From Candidatus Poseidoniales archaeon (GTDB lineage: Archaea; Thermoplasmatota; Poseidoniia; Poseidoniales; Poseidoniaceae), in the NCBI GenBank assembly GCA_003602415.1, contig QQSK01000010.1, positions 4,691 through 68,690 of the forward strand: a stretch of 64,000 nt of DNA. Reading direction: 5' to 3'. Shown here piece after piece: positions 54,101 through 62,813 of this stretch (the stretch's first letter is position 1; each line of letters opens with the position of its first letter). The notes beneath the pieces were generated by a model, which saw only the letters and a program-made list of their open reading frames with translations, ran no database searches and was not told the origin of the DNA. Position numbers and translations under genes: made by a program.

Positions 54101-57100
54101 AAGAGCATTTGCAATTGGCTCACCAGTAGACCATTCTTACAATAATGACCATACTTGGACGTATTCATTCCAAACAGGAAACGAAGTTGCTGATTTGGGA
54201 CACACCAATATCAGAGACTCCTACATTGGTAGTGGATTTGTAAACATGAATCATGGCTCAGAATCTATGAATGTTGGATTCAATTGTGAAGGTGCGAATA
54301 CTGAATGTAGAGCGATTATTGCATTGGATAACAGCCAAATCCCGCTCCCATTAGGTGCTATGATACATTCTGCTTCTTTGGAGTTACAAGTAGAAAACCC
54401 ACCAATTGGTGCGATAACACTCAGTGTTCACGAATTGTTAACCAACGCTTGGACTCAATCCGGTTCGACATGGAATAATTCCGCAGCAGGAACTCCATGG
54501 AGTGCGGGAGGAATGACTGCTGGAGTAGAATATGATGCAACTGCGATTTCGAGTACAACCATGTCCCCTACTGACACTAGTGTTTGGTTAGACCTTGGTC
54601 ATGCAGGTATGACAATGAATGGAGACCATGGCTGGATTATCATCGCAAGTCTTCCGTCGGGCTCACCTCCGGGAGTCAACGTTGAATTCTATTCTAGTGA
54701 AAATTCATTCGACAATAGACCACTGATTCTGATCAATTACACTGACGTACATTCAGTATCTATCTCTCCTTCCGGTTCAACAACCGATGCGGACACACCA
54801 GTACAGTTCTCACACATTCTAACCGATGCGCTGGGAGGAATGGTTTCTGAGGATGTTGTTTGGGAATCAAGTGACGGTACCATCGACTCGACAGGAGTAT
54901 ACACACCATGGTCGGTTGGAACAAACGATATTACTGCATGTTTCGGTGTAATCTGTACTACAGAGAGTATTACTGTAACACCTGGAGCACCTGTAACCCT
55001 AGTTGTTGACCAAACTTCTGCTACAATAACAGCAGATGAATCGTTCACAATTATGGCACATATTGAGGACGCTAATGGCAATACTGTCCCTGGAATGACA
55101 ATCACTTACACTCCAAGTAATGGTTCAATGAGTGGTGAAACATTCCACCCATATTCAGCAGGAAGTCAAACTGTATCTGTTGAATGGAATGGTCAAAGCA
55201 TTACTGTGAATGTTGAAGTTCTTGGAGGTGTCCCTACCAATTACGTTACCAGTGGATGTGAAGAGGTCATTCATGCGGGCCAAACATGTCAATTGAATTG
55301 GACATTACACGACCAATATGGAAACACTCTGAATCTCGAAGTTGGTGGAGGAATTACTTGGAATGCTGGTGGAGGAATCTTCACCGAGGAGAATGGTACT
55401 TACTTCGCAAAGACTGTTGGTAATTACAACATTACTATGCAATCTACTGGTGGTATCAGCCATGTTATTCCAATCCAAGTAACCCATGGAGAAATGGCAA
55501 GTCTTGAGATTATTGCATCTGATGCCTTCGTTACAGCTGATGACATTGTATGGCTCAACACCACTAGAATAGATGTCATGGGTAATCGCCTATCAGTGGT
55601 TATTCCTCAAGAGAATTGGACTGTAAGTGATGGAATGATTACTGCTGGACAACCAGCCGAATGGCATGCTCAAAGAAGAGGTTCAAAGACTCTAACTGCT
55701 AGTTATGCAGGAATGCAAAACAGTGTCGTTGTACAAGTAAGTGAAGGAGCAATCACAGACTTGGTTCTAGTTATTGATTCTGTAGATTCTACTTCGTCTC
55801 TACAAGAGATCACTGCAGATGATGAGATTACTGTGAAAGTCAAGGCGATGGACGCTGATGGAAACCGTTGGACAGAAAATGTTGCCTGGGCCATAGAGCA
55901 TATACAATTCAATGACCAAAGTGTTCTGCAAGAAATGACATATGGTTCAACCACAATGTTTGTTCCAGTATATTCTTCAGATAGTGCATATACTCTCAGA
56001 GCAACATACACTGACGAGAATATTTCACTAGAAGTTACGCTCAATATTATGGTGGCTAATGGTGACCTTGTAAGTGTGGACCTAATTCAGCCAGTGGATT
56101 TGGTACAGAATATTGATGCTGATAACAACTTGCAATTCCTACCTCAGTTAACAGATGGTGATGGAAACATTATCGATTCCTCGATTGTTTCCTACATGCT
56201 AGAAAATACTGATTCCGGTGAGTTAACAAACATCACTTCAATAATCATAGGAAATGGTGGAGTTTGGGAAGCGAGTACTGTTGGTAATTGGAGTATTACC
56301 GCATGGGCTATATCACAAAGTGGATACAATATCTCTGAAACTGTTAGCATTACTGTTGAACACGGAGATGCAGTATCAGTAGAGTTAGATGTTCTTGCAA
56401 ACACTGCTAAGGCAGGAGACGTATACACTCTAACAATAACAGGAACCGACGCTGATGGAAACACCTTCTTAGAAAGCGTATTGTGGACTCAGAATAACAA
56501 GGCAGTGCCACCATCTACTATTGAAGGTGGAGCTGGAATTTACAACTGGAGTGCTACAACAGCAGGAGAGCACACCTTCAAGTTCCGCTCTCCAAGTGGT
56601 GCTGAGAGTGAGTGGACTGTTGATGTGTCTGCACACCAAACTGTAAACCGTATCGAGTTAACGATTTTACAAGAATCTGTAATGCAACTTGAATCCTTTG
56701 AGATTGAAGTTCGTACATTTGATGCGTGGGAGAATGAGATACCAGTGCCTCCAGAAACTCAGGTCAAGATGACTGGAAGAATGACTGCAGAAGCTGGAGA
56801 GAACGGAAAGTGGACGATTACCACATTAGATGATGCTGAACAAACAGTAACTATCTCTGTTCACAACAAGGAAGTCTCTGGTAAAATCAATGTTGAAGGC
56901 ACCTTCATGGGATTCTTTGAAGCCGGCGGAACAATGTATTACGCTGGAGCAGGTCTAGCGATACTTGTGATCCTAGTATTGCTTGTAGTCATAGTCATGG
57001 TACTACGTTCTGGTGGTTCAGAATACGACGATGACGACGAAGATGATGATGACGACTACGAGTATGAAAGTGATGAAGAAACTGCTGCTCCGTCAATAGG

Positions 57101-57266
57101 ACCGGGCCCTGGTGGTCCACCTCAATCTAGTACCCCGACTAAACCTGATTGGGCTACCGATTTCAGAATAGATGACGAAGATGGAACCGCATGGGCTGAA
57201 GCCGATGATGGTTCATGGTACTACTTCGACACAGGTTCTAGTGGCTGGGAACTTTGGGAAGATTGA
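48192..57266 (+). CDS. Giant DNRLRE-repeat surface protein, membrane anchored
   Basis: 3024 residues. The basic N-terminus plus a hydrophobic stretch (SLLMVMMFLFADLSVP) is a signal peptide. Seven DNRLRE-type modules follow, starting near residues 50, 373, 706, 1040, 1360, 1695 and 2000; each begins with a D-x-Y/F-I-D-type run, an N-x-x-Y/N-G turn and a strand such as RFNLDDL or TFDLSEL, and contains a W-T-E-S-x-A/V-T-W-like motif. Between them lie fibronectin-like spacers with WRVR/WRLAQ strands. Residues about 2185-2900 are bacterial Ig-like repeats. One helix (about 2915-2940) anchors the protein; the tail has a run of about 20 Asp/Glu/Tyr and a Trp-rich end (DGSWYYFDTGSSGWELWED). Probably a cell-surface adhesin or polymer-binding protein; the ligand is unknown. 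Confidence 0.9.
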   Translation: MSTNTRNRRKIASSLLMVMMFLFADLSVPQAVSDWTDEELEDTFLISQTTSTMNLSKDTAIDSANPNSNYGSDETVDLGFSMFGESRILISFNNTVPSGDMVNGATLDLTCGVDPLEIGSINIFTSRMKKTWSESTATWNGPDSGSNWGLNGADDVSDHGAWEPPFYGYANNTFALNVTAIVQDAVINSRNTIDILIAATGASYSCHMSESMDTNSRPSLSVTHQNGTHTTGGSLVPNFVEDGAALMDETQFILSAASNPDLSWESSTGTQAQVQLSLSPEFKSDADDTWYYNTVDNSSLFTINAGDGTITIPAGDELANSSTMYYRMRTIDSTDTMGSWETGHFHLPGHSVTEVDGYGKISFGFDDLGLADKTIEDTFVDSNGVAKNANMGSDENITVGSSSSTDQYGLMRFNLDDLGLHSNSSIIDANLVFDRTGYSGSADVSFHVMDNEDWTETGVTWRKYDGTYYWDDGGRVPSMSVGGFEGDQSSSTIEVNLTAAIQRWIDQNNAVSSTVGSSSTSLELLMVASTWGIEESSTQSVNLCSTEGSDCNQPYLEITYDWGSNGPPTIPTHISPLDGHAVWNLTVDNLSANTMPTLSWDGSISWTGDMLMQVSTDAEYRDIIHSFNTATTSEFAETDGNWSISASDALQDGVMYHWRLAQVDSTSMHHSWWSTSSFLVSSLESEYIQNDEHRLRLSHGNATTAGDAPNCQDTYIDSGTPNNNYNGEEEMQVSYNTFPSETSILMGCDLTSHLLPSGYAVKTATLKMRLTDYPSGTPTVGAWESRQHNWTESGATWSTYDGVNSWGTSGAKGWERAGLLDSESLDSGYSAGDWVEFDITLAVQNAMREDRAVDLVIGVVGIGSGSDRSALFYPNNANSANRPEISFVYVPGSDALPSEPVPVSPLNGSWSVDTGINPAPDQSPQLNWNFTSGGVTVGGWSVEIDTSNSFDSPDLIMATSWTDTGFDISNRTFDLVDELETGNTWYWRVRATSTTNQIGNWSNTFHFLLPDITTWDVSSDSAAVELHHREAMPSLNLPNFIDTWVADSGTGATSDQSSSATFKAGTDSTGVNATSLMKIPLTELPNPQNAHISKAVLNLYAQFGSNTDNAISIHPALVAWNTSANGTTYDGVNNWSAPGAMSANDRGVMSDVQTGASADWMNFDVTELVQRAFANGDSHLSLMIVGSVGKGETIFTSTSGNQNERPWLNMTWTTGNASSPETSASNTNPAVDEIIWDTSTHALLPGSTPSFTWSHPNSSNVDDWRIFIWNDYSDEREGWTVYDSRESSNGWDLTNLTWTSPNSLDTGESYEWFVQPVTDNILGSRGNDTIFHIPAATGNSINSTDAEITLQEGQIVEALDYPAIFMDTYIDEGSTNQAFESSQRLIMGRSNFTSSINYMSASLLKVNWSSMPIPASHEFISATLTLHKLSGGENGQETIKIAVCEMFDDWNQNATWSGPTGSNSSYTEQAHSGGCDTPFEIASISHDDYTVDFDITYAVQHAHANGTDEVSLGFYLVVNTTDEWHFASSDYTLDETKRPELNLEWRTGTQWLPSKPTNLHPLDGETIWDQSASRPRGADNTTMNWSSSVNNETRWIMEYSTEETFSNETWTRNYDFTDSGTFNGTWDLSNLSFTIENNITGDYWIYWRVRADQDHRLGRWSSVHAFRVPNAVGSDDGAGNNTVTLFQGSVFEDTGDLPGVPDATIDSNRPNSALGDNGQLDLGISAGGSGESNLMLTFDLSELPFPTTMTPTSALLSLYRYNVSGTSSLTVSAHACDTFVEDSVTWNSAPTCSSSEVTRSTMLVTPTNGWQVWDITSLAQSNVANGNNTLTVMLQSVGTPSSGHSFYDNSASQSLRPKLILDYVDNVDGVIPPAQPTLTYPADGAILYNTSTWELESLDKPELTWNSVTNATGYIVTIANTDGQQKYRSWEDSEINGTTFTFSQDLVAGEVYSWWVQAINGSIPGPSSSRRAFAIGSPVDHSYNNDHTWTYSFQTGNEVADLGHTNIRDSYIGSGFVNMNHGSESMNVGFNCEGANTECRAIIALDNSQIPLPLGAMIHSASLELQVENPPIGAITLSVHELLTNAWTQSGSTWNNSAAGTPWSAGGMTAGVEYDATAISSTTMSPTDTSVWLDLGHAGMTMNGDHGWIIIASLPSGSPPGVNVEFYSSENSFDNRPLILINYTDVHSVSISPSGSTTDADTPVQFSHILTDALGGMVSEDVVWESSDGTIDSTGVYTPWSVGTNDITACFGVICTTESITVTPGAPVTLVVDQTSATITADESFTIMAHIEDANGNTVPGMTITYTPSNGSMSGETFHPYSAGSQTVSVEWNGQSITVNVEVLGGVPTNYVTSGCEEVIHAGQTCQLNWTLHDQYGNTLNLEVGGGITWNAGGGIFTEENGTYFAKTVGNYNITMQSTGGISHVIPIQVTHGEMASLEIIASDAFVTADDIVWLNTTRIDVMGNRLSVVIPQENWTVSDGMITAGQPAEWHAQRRGSKTLTASYAGMQNSVVVQVSEGAITDLVLVIDSVDSTSSLQEITADDEITVKVKAMDADGNRWTENVAWAIEHIQFNDQSVLQEMTYGSTTMFVPVYSSDSAYTLRATYTDENISLEVTLNIMVANGDLVSVDLIQPVDLVQNIDADNNLQFLPQLTDGDGNIIDSSIVSYMLENTDSGELTNITSIIIGNGGVWEASTVGNWSITAWAISQSGYNISETVSITVEHGDAVSVELDVLANTAKAGDVYTLTITGTDADGNTFLESVLWTQNNKAVPPSTIEGGAGIYNWSATTAGEHTFKFRSPSGAESEWTVDVSAHQTVNRIELTILQESVMQLESFEIEVRTFDAWENEIPVPPETQVKMTGRMTAEAGENGKWTITTLDDAEQTVTISVHNKEVSGKINVEGTFMGFFEAGGTMYYAGAGLAILVILVLLVVIVMVLRSGGSEYDDDDEDDDDDYEYESDEETAAPSIGPGPGGPPQSSTPTKPDWATDFRIDDEDGTAWAEADDGSWYYFDTGSSGWELWED

Positions 57267-57302
57267 TTGAAAACTTACTAATTGATTGAGTGAAATAAAC
57301 TT

Positions 57303-57307
57303 GGAGG
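57303..57307 (+). promoter_or_regulatory. Ribosome-binding site that fixes a TTG start
   Basis: GGAGG at 57303-57307 lies six bases before TTG at 57314, the only sensible start ahead of a signal peptide. It supports TTG initiation of the second surface protein. Confidence 0.6.
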
Positions 57308-57313
57308 ATTACC

Positions 57314-59878
57314 TTGCAGAAGAACATTCTTTCCCTGTTAGTTTTCATATTGCTAGTGCAAATTGCATCACCTGTAATCGCTGCAACTCCCGCTAGTATC
57401 CAGATTGATTCTCATTCGCAATCGATTAGTGCTGACCAAGCAATTCGCTTCACGGCAGTGGTGAAAGATTCATCTGGAAGTCCGATAAATGAGCCTATTA
57501 ACTGGAGTGCAAGTTCTGGCAGTATAGATTCTGATGGATTGTTTACACCTGGAAAGGCAGGCCAAACGATAATCACCGCCACCAGTGGAGGTGTTAATTC
57601 AACCAGTAGCATAAACGTCACACCGGGATGGCCAGTAGGGATACAATCTGGATTTAATGTTACAGAAATTAGTGTTGATGATGAAATTGATTTGAATGCA
57701 ACTCTTGTAGATAGAGCAGGTAACCCTGTTGATGGTGAATTGACATGGAGATGTCAGAACGGTGAGATAGACTATCTAAACAAAACATGGAATCCTGATG
57801 AAGTAGGTAATGCTACGATGAGAATAATTTACATGGAACTTGAAATTCAAGTAATTTTCAATGTAATTCCAGGAACCCCTAATTCTCTGCAAATACCATT
57901 TGGATTAACCGTTCAGAGTGGAACTACATTCCATATTATTCCAACCGCTCAAGACTCCTATGGAAATGAAGTAGGAATTTCAAAAGCAGGTGAACTAACT
58001 TGGAGTGTCGAAAATGGTTCAATTTCGCCTACTGGAGTTTACTTTGCTGGAGCTCCAGGAATATGGAATGTTTCTGTTAACAGCACATCTGGCGCAAATG
58101 GAACTGGCACGATTCGAGTTTTACCAGCGCAGGCTACCGGTCTTAGTGTTACAATGGATGTAAATCAAGCAAGAACTGGCTCTCCAGTTGTTTTGTCTGC
58201 GATTAGAACTGATGTTTTGGGTAACTCTGGGGAAGTGGTTCTTCCCTTAGCAAATTGGACAGTGCCCACTGGTTCACTAGCCATGGAGGGAGATTCAGTA
58301 GTATGGATTCCTTCCAAAACAGGAGATTGGACAATAGGTGTAAGTGACCAAGGCTTTTCAGCAACAATGCAAGTCAATGTGATTCATGGAATCATTATCG
58401 GAATAGATGTGATGCTTTCAGAAGATGTTCTAAGATCTGGAGATTCTATCGTTGCTTCAATCTCTGCTTACGATGCTGCAGGAAACCATAGGTCTGTTAA
58501 CGGAGCTTGGGAAATCGATGACGAATTAATGGCTGAAGACAAAGGAGATTGGATGCAATTGCGTCCTAGTGCCATGGGTGAGTTTTCAATTTCTGCAACA
58601 TGGTTTGATAACGAAACTCAAACTGTTCACGAAGTAGAAAAAATAGTTATCATAACATATGGTGAATTGGCTAGAATTATTCTTCCAGAAAGCGGAACTA
58701 GAGTTCCATCTGATGGTGTACTAAACCTGCAACCTATCTTTGAGGATGAATTTGGAAATACGGTAGATGAAGTAATGGTAACTTGGATTATTGACGGTGT
58801 TGATATGACTATGGAAATCCGTTTGGCAGATGACAAATGGGCACCTACATCCCTTGGAATGCATGAAATTAGAGCGATGGCACAAGGTGTATTTGCAATC
58901 ACAGATGTTGAGGTAATTGCTGGCACTGCTAGGCATATTGTTACTGACCGTGACAGTGGAGTGATTGTCAACAGTGGCGAACAAGTAGAAATTACAATCT
59001 CCACATTGGATGTACACGGAAATATTGCTTTAGCTTCAAGTGTTGATTTCGAATTTGATGACCCTCAAGGAATTGTTTCTCCTTCCTCAAAGGGTGATGG
59101 ATATTGGATTATTGAGGGTGGAGAGACTGGAGAGTGGAATCTGAGAATAAAGACTGGTTCAGCCACATTGGACATACCAGTCTCTGTTTCATACGGAGAA
59201 GCGGTAAGATTACTTGCAGAAATTCCAGAACAAAATCCTGAAGAAGGAAGTAAAATGATTGTCAGGATTTATGCAATTGATCAAGCAGGAAACCGAGTTG
59301 ATGTTCCTGCTGATGAAGTTAAGATTGAATGCACTGTAGGCTCTGCAAAGCATATCGCTGAAGATACATACGAAATTTCAATAGATGAAGCGGGCCAATC
59401 TCAATCATGTAATATCTACTGGGGAGAATTGGTTGCTCAGCGCTTCTTCGATGTTGATGCTGTTCTATTTGGGGGAGGATTAGGGAATTCAAATACAGCA
59501 TTAACAATGGTATCAATTATCATTTTCTTATTCCTTGCAATTATGTTTGTTCTAATACGTCGTCTGAAGAGTGAAGAGTCTGATGACGATTATTGGGAAG
59601 ATGAACTTGAAGAAGAATCCGAGGAAGATGACATAGATGCGGATTTAGAAATTGCAAACGATGAGCCAGAAACTCCAATCGAGCAAAAAGAAGAGGTCAA
59701 GGTTGAAGAATCCAAAGAAGAGTTGCGAGCAAGACTAGCTGAAGAAGCAAAACGCACAGGTGTTATGCAAGCAGCACCTGGAACCGAACAGGGTAAGACT
59801 GGATGGTACATAGATTCAGATGGGCAACTGACATCATGGTTAGTGAGTGAATCTGGTGAATGGACAAGAATGTCATAA
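57314..59878 (+). CDS. Ig-like surface protein, membrane anchored
   Basis: 854 residues with a signal peptide (LSLLVFILLVQIASPVIA), about eight Ig-like (Big-type) repeats across residues 27-720 with recurring patterns such as IDSDGLFTPGKAGQTIITA and SPTGVYFAGAPGIWNVSV, one helix near residue 735 (SIIIFLFLAIMFVLI), a very acidic cytoplasmic segment, and a C-terminal KTGWYIDSDGQLTSWLV module with Trp. It starts with TTG after a good ribosome-binding site, 47 bases after the giant gene, so the two form an operon. The architecture repeats the C-terminal third of the giant protein, suggesting a partner or a derived copy. The Trp tail is similar to a DUF2510-like motif. Confidence 0.87.
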   Translation: MQKNILSLLVFILLVQIASPVIAATPASIQIDSHSQSISADQAIRFTAVVKDSSGSPINEPINWSASSGSIDSDGLFTPGKAGQTIITATSGGVNSTSSINVTPGWPVGIQSGFNVTEISVDDEIDLNATLVDRAGNPVDGELTWRCQNGEIDYLNKTWNPDEVGNATMRIIYMELEIQVIFNVIPGTPNSLQIPFGLTVQSGTTFHIIPTAQDSYGNEVGISKAGELTWSVENGSISPTGVYFAGAPGIWNVSVNSTSGANGTGTIRVLPAQATGLSVTMDVNQARTGSPVVLSAIRTDVLGNSGEVVLPLANWTVPTGSLAMEGDSVVWIPSKTGDWTIGVSDQGFSATMQVNVIHGIIIGIDVMLSEDVLRSGDSIVASISAYDAAGNHRSVNGAWEIDDELMAEDKGDWMQLRPSAMGEFSISATWFDNETQTVHEVEKIVIITYGELARIILPESGTRVPSDGVLNLQPIFEDEFGNTVDEVMVTWIIDGVDMTMEIRLADDKWAPTSLGMHEIRAMAQGVFAITDVEVIAGTARHIVTDRDSGVIVNSGEQVEITISTLDVHGNIALASSVDFEFDDPQGIVSPSSKGDGYWIIEGGETGEWNLRIKTGSATLDIPVSVSYGEAVRLLAEIPEQNPEEGSKMIVRIYAIDQAGNRVDVPADEVKIECTVGSAKHIAEDTYEISIDEAGQSQSCNIYWGELVAQRFFDVDAVLFGGGLGNSNTALTMVSIIIFLFLAIMFVLIRRLKSEESDDDYWEDELEEESEEDDIDADLEIANDEPETPIEQKEEVKVEESKEELRARLAEEAKRTGVMQAAPGTEQGKTGWYIDSDGQLTSWLVSESGEWTRMS

Positions 59879-61294
59879 TCATTCTTCTTCAGAATTAACT
59901 TTGTCCACATTGTAATTCTTCTTGCCATAAATGTAGTATGTGGCAACTCCAATTACTACAGCAGCTGCCGCTCCAATTACTGCTTTGGAACCCATAATTA
60001 TCACTAAATATCCACCGGTTACAATACCAAAAATTTGCACCCAAGGGAATAATGGTGATTTGAAACTTGGTTTGTACCATTCAAAGCCAGGCTTATCTTG
60101 TCTTAGAATCATCACGCTTACATTAAGCGCCACGATTACCATAATCTGAAAACCAGATGCTAATTTTGCCACGTCTTTGACAGGTAGAGTAAGAATACAA
60201 ATTCCCATCGTTAAGCCAGTAATTACAATCGCCAAATGTGGTGTTTCGAATTTTTGGTTGGTTTCGCTCAACTTGTCTGGAAGCAAACTGTCTTTGGCCA
60301 TAGCGAATAGGAATCTGGAAGCTGCCAATAACCCAGATAATGCGCCCGAAATCATTGTCAAAACCGCAAGCATTGCCAGTGCTATACCAACCTTCGTCGA
60401 TGCAACAGCATCAACGAAAGCGAAAATCGGATCTTCCCTTGGGGAATTGTCTGCATTGAGCCACCACTCTCCATCGACAGATGCCATCATTATCATTGTG
60501 ACAATTACATACAGTAAAGTGATTAGTAGAAGAGAAATTATCATACCTTTGTGGAGATTTTTTTCAGGGTTTTTTATCTCTCCTCCAATTGCACCAGCCT
60601 TGTAAATTCCCGCATAGGCTACGAATACTAACGCTGCTGCTTCAGCGACCAATGTAGGATTGTCTCTTGAAACATCGAATGCTCCGTCAATTGGCCGAGA
60701 AATATCGAAATTCGCATCAAAAATCTGAACGAAACAAATTATGAGAATTAACGCAGTTGTAATAGCAAGAATTGGCGTTTGGAACGCTTTTACTTTCTTG
60801 ATACCCAGAATATTAAGCAAGGTGATCAATACTAGTGCAGCCATTATCATCACTGTAGAATTAGTGGTAATATCTAGATAATTTGTTACTGCGTACATGT
60901 AAGCCGAAAAACCAATCAAAGCAAAAGCAGATTTGAGTAAAAAGGATGCCCAAAGTCCTAGACCACCGATTGTTCCAATCAATGGGCCAAAGGAACGGTC
61001 CAAGTAGAGATATGCACCTCCATTTTGAGGCATAGCAGAGGCTAATTCTGATTTGGATAAAGTCCCAGGTAAGAAAACTATTCCTGCCAATAAGAATGCT
61101 AGCCAAATTCCTGGACCCATCACTGCTGCAGCAAATGATGGAAGAACAAACAAGCCTGCACCGATGCTTGCTGCGACGGTTACTATGATTACCCCTACAA
61201 GTGACAAAGACCTTTCAATAGTATCTTTGACATCGGAAACAACTCCAGAAATATCTCCTTTCAGCAATTTATTGGTTGTTGATTTAATCCCCAT
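59879..61294 (-). CDS. APC-family amino acid permease
   Basis: A 471-residue membrane transporter with about 12 helices of the amino acid-polyamine-organocation superfamily. The first helix contains VAASIGAGLFVLPSFAAAV, the unwound substrate-binding segment (GxG), and later KSELASAMPQNGGAYLYLDR and GGEIKNPEKNLHKGM match the family loops. It probably imports an amino acid or related amine by proton or sodium coupling; specificity is not readable. GGAGG lies six bases before the ATG. The 3' end abuts the surface protein stop. It shares its strand with the dioxygenase genes, 127 bases away, so a link to aromatic amine use is possible. Confidence 0.9.
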   Translation of the reverse strand: MGIKSTTNKLLKGDISGVVSDVKDTIERSLSLVGVIIVTVAASIGAGLFVLPSFAAAVMGPGIWLAFLLAGIVFLPGTLSKSELASAMPQNGGAYLYLDRSFGPLIGTIGGLGLWASFLLKSAFALIGFSAYMYAVTNYLDITTNSTVMIMAALVLITLLNILGIKKVKAFQTPILAITTALILIICFVQIFDANFDISRPIDGAFDVSRDNPTLVAEAAALVFVAYAGIYKAGAIGGEIKNPEKNLHKGMIISLLLITLLYVIVTMIMMASVDGEWWLNADNSPREDPIFAFVDAVASTKVGIALAMLAVLTMISGALSGLLAASRFLFAMAKDSLLPDKLSETNQKFETPHLAIVITGLTMGICILTLPVKDVAKLASGFQIMVIVALNVSVMILRQDKPGFEWYKPSFKSPLFPWVQIFGIVTGGYLVIIMGSKAVIGAAAAVVIGVATYYIYGKKNYNVDKVNSEEE

Positions 61295-61421
61295 AGAATA
61301 CCTCCAATTGAATGAATAATTTCCGCTTTATGACACTAAATCGCTGAATAATTCCTGTCAGATGACAACGATAGTTATTTTTTACTACATTTCGCTGACA
61401 CAAGTCCCCGAAAAACGGCAA

Positions 61422-62813
61422 TTATATCTTAGCGATGACCTTCATTTCAACAGCTATTGGTGTAGGTAATGCCCTAATCGCAAGTGTTGTTCTTGTTGGG
61501 CCAACCTTGCCCAAAGTCTCGGCCCAAACTTGATTATATCCCGCAAAATCCCTATCCATATCAACAAGGAAAGAAGTTACATCGATTACTTTGTCTAAAG
61601 ATGAACCTGCCTCTTCAAGAATTCTAGAGATATTGTCAACAACTGCCCTAGTTTGAGCTTTAATGTCGTAGTTCAAAGGATTACCATTTGAATCTTTAAT
61701 CGGTCCACCAGGAATTGAATTGTCCCCAGGTTGCCTAGGTCCAACACCTGACAAATAAATCAGGTCGCCCTCTCTTCTAGCATGTGGATATGCACCAACT
61801 GGTTTGGGTGCTTTGTTAGTATTGACTGCATTCTTTCCTTCTACTGGATCATATAATTCAGGTCCCGAATTTGAAGGTGAAGCATTAGATTTCGATTCTG
61901 CAGAGTCCAAAACTCCTCTGTCCCCTCCATAGAATTCAACATCGTCCTCATCGTACTCTTTGTCTCCTGTACCGTTGGATTCCGGGTCTAGAACCACTAC
62001 AGCTGCTCCTGCTCCATGTATTGGCTCGTAAGCAAGAACATTTCCAGATAGGTCATTGCGATTATCATTCATTGCAGATAGCCACCACATCGGCTTGAAT
62101 GCTACAACTTTCTTTACTCGGATTTGGTCATGAATGGTACGGCTCAATTGACCGATATCTTCGAGACGGCCTTCCGACAAGAATTCCAAAATCTTCTGAT
62201 TCCATTCATCATCTTTCAAAGAATGAATTCGATCTTCTTCTGGTTTAATGGGTTCAGTGAACATTCGATTTGATAGTGACATAACGGATACTGCGACCGC
62301 TTTCTTTCCTTGTGCTTTCACTACATCCATACATGCTTTTGCTAAAACCGTGGTCTCAGCACGGTTTGAATAAACATTTGTTGAACAAATTACAGCAGGG
62401 ATTCTATTGCCAGGATTTAGCAATTCCAATGCAACTACAGAACCTACATCGATTGGGAAGCCTTGGTATGATACAGTTCGAGATTCCAGCCCTCTAGCGA
62501 TATTTGCTTCATTCCAAGCATTTGCGAATTCCGTATCTATTTTCAGAGAATAATGGATACTTCCTAAATCATGGAAATCAGCATCCACCATCACCCACTC
62601 AGGATTGGGGTCCGCTTGAATTTGATGTCCAATAACACTCGGCCAAAGAGTAGAATAAATGATGATTAAATCTGCATCGGTTTCTTCAATTTGCTTGCGT
62701 GCTTCATCGAAAGCATCTCGAACGCGTTGCCATCCTTCATTTTTCTCAGGACATAACACTGGATGTGGGTGTGCTGGAACGATTAGTGACTTGATTATCT
62801 CTCCAGACATCAT
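61422..62813 (-). CDS. Extradiol dioxygenase alpha subunit fused to a RidA-like domain
   Basis: 463 residues in two parts. Residues 1-280 resemble the LigB-type alpha subunit of 2-aminophenol 1,6-dioxygenase (AmnA), which is catalytically silent but required in the complex: SLIVPAHPHPVLCPEKNEG, DLIIIYSTLWPSVIGHQ and IAVVSVMSLSNRMF-like strands. A disordered, acidic linker (about 285-335) leads to a RidA/YjgF domain (about 340-463: KAPKPVGAYPHARREGDLIY, LSGVGPRQPGD, NISRILEEAGSSLDKVI, PTRTTLAIRALPTPIAVE). In the aminophenol pathway 2-aminomuconate deaminase belongs to the RidA family, so the fusion joins two pathway steps in one chain. The ATG overlaps the stop of the beta-subunit gene by four bases. 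Confidence 0.85.
   Translation of the reverse strand: MMSGEIIKSLIVPAHPHPVLCPEKNEGWQRVRDAFDEARKQIEETDADLIIIYSTLWPSVIGHQIQADPNPEWVMVDADFHDLGSIHYSLKIDTEFANAWNEANIARGLESRTVSYQGFPIDVGSVVALELLNPGNRIPAVICSTNVYSNRAETTVLAKACMDVVKAQGKKAVAVSVMSLSNRMFTEPIKPEEDRIHSLKDDEWNQKILEFLSEGRLEDIGQLSRTIHDQIRVKKVVAFKPMWWLSAMNDNRNDLSGNVLAYEPIHGAGAAVVVLDPESNGTGDKEYDEDDVEFYGGDRGVLDSAESKSNASPSNSGPELYDPVEGKNAVNTNKAPKPVGAYPHARREGDLIYLSGVGPRQPGDNSIPGGPIKDSNGNPLNYDIKAQTRAVVDNISRILEEAGSSLDKVIDVTSFLVDMDRDFAGYNQVWAETLGKVGPTRTTLAIRALPTPIAVEMKVIAKI

Noticed and set aside
48340-54735. Seven DNRLRE modules as recent DNA duplications
   Set aside because: The modules share motifs at protein level but differ strongly in DNA, so they are old repeats, not recent duplications or mobile elements.
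57025-57070. Simple GAC/GAT tandem repeat
   Set aside because: Codons are mixed (Asp, Glu, Tyr), so this is acidic protein coding rather than a microsatellite or CRISPR-like array.
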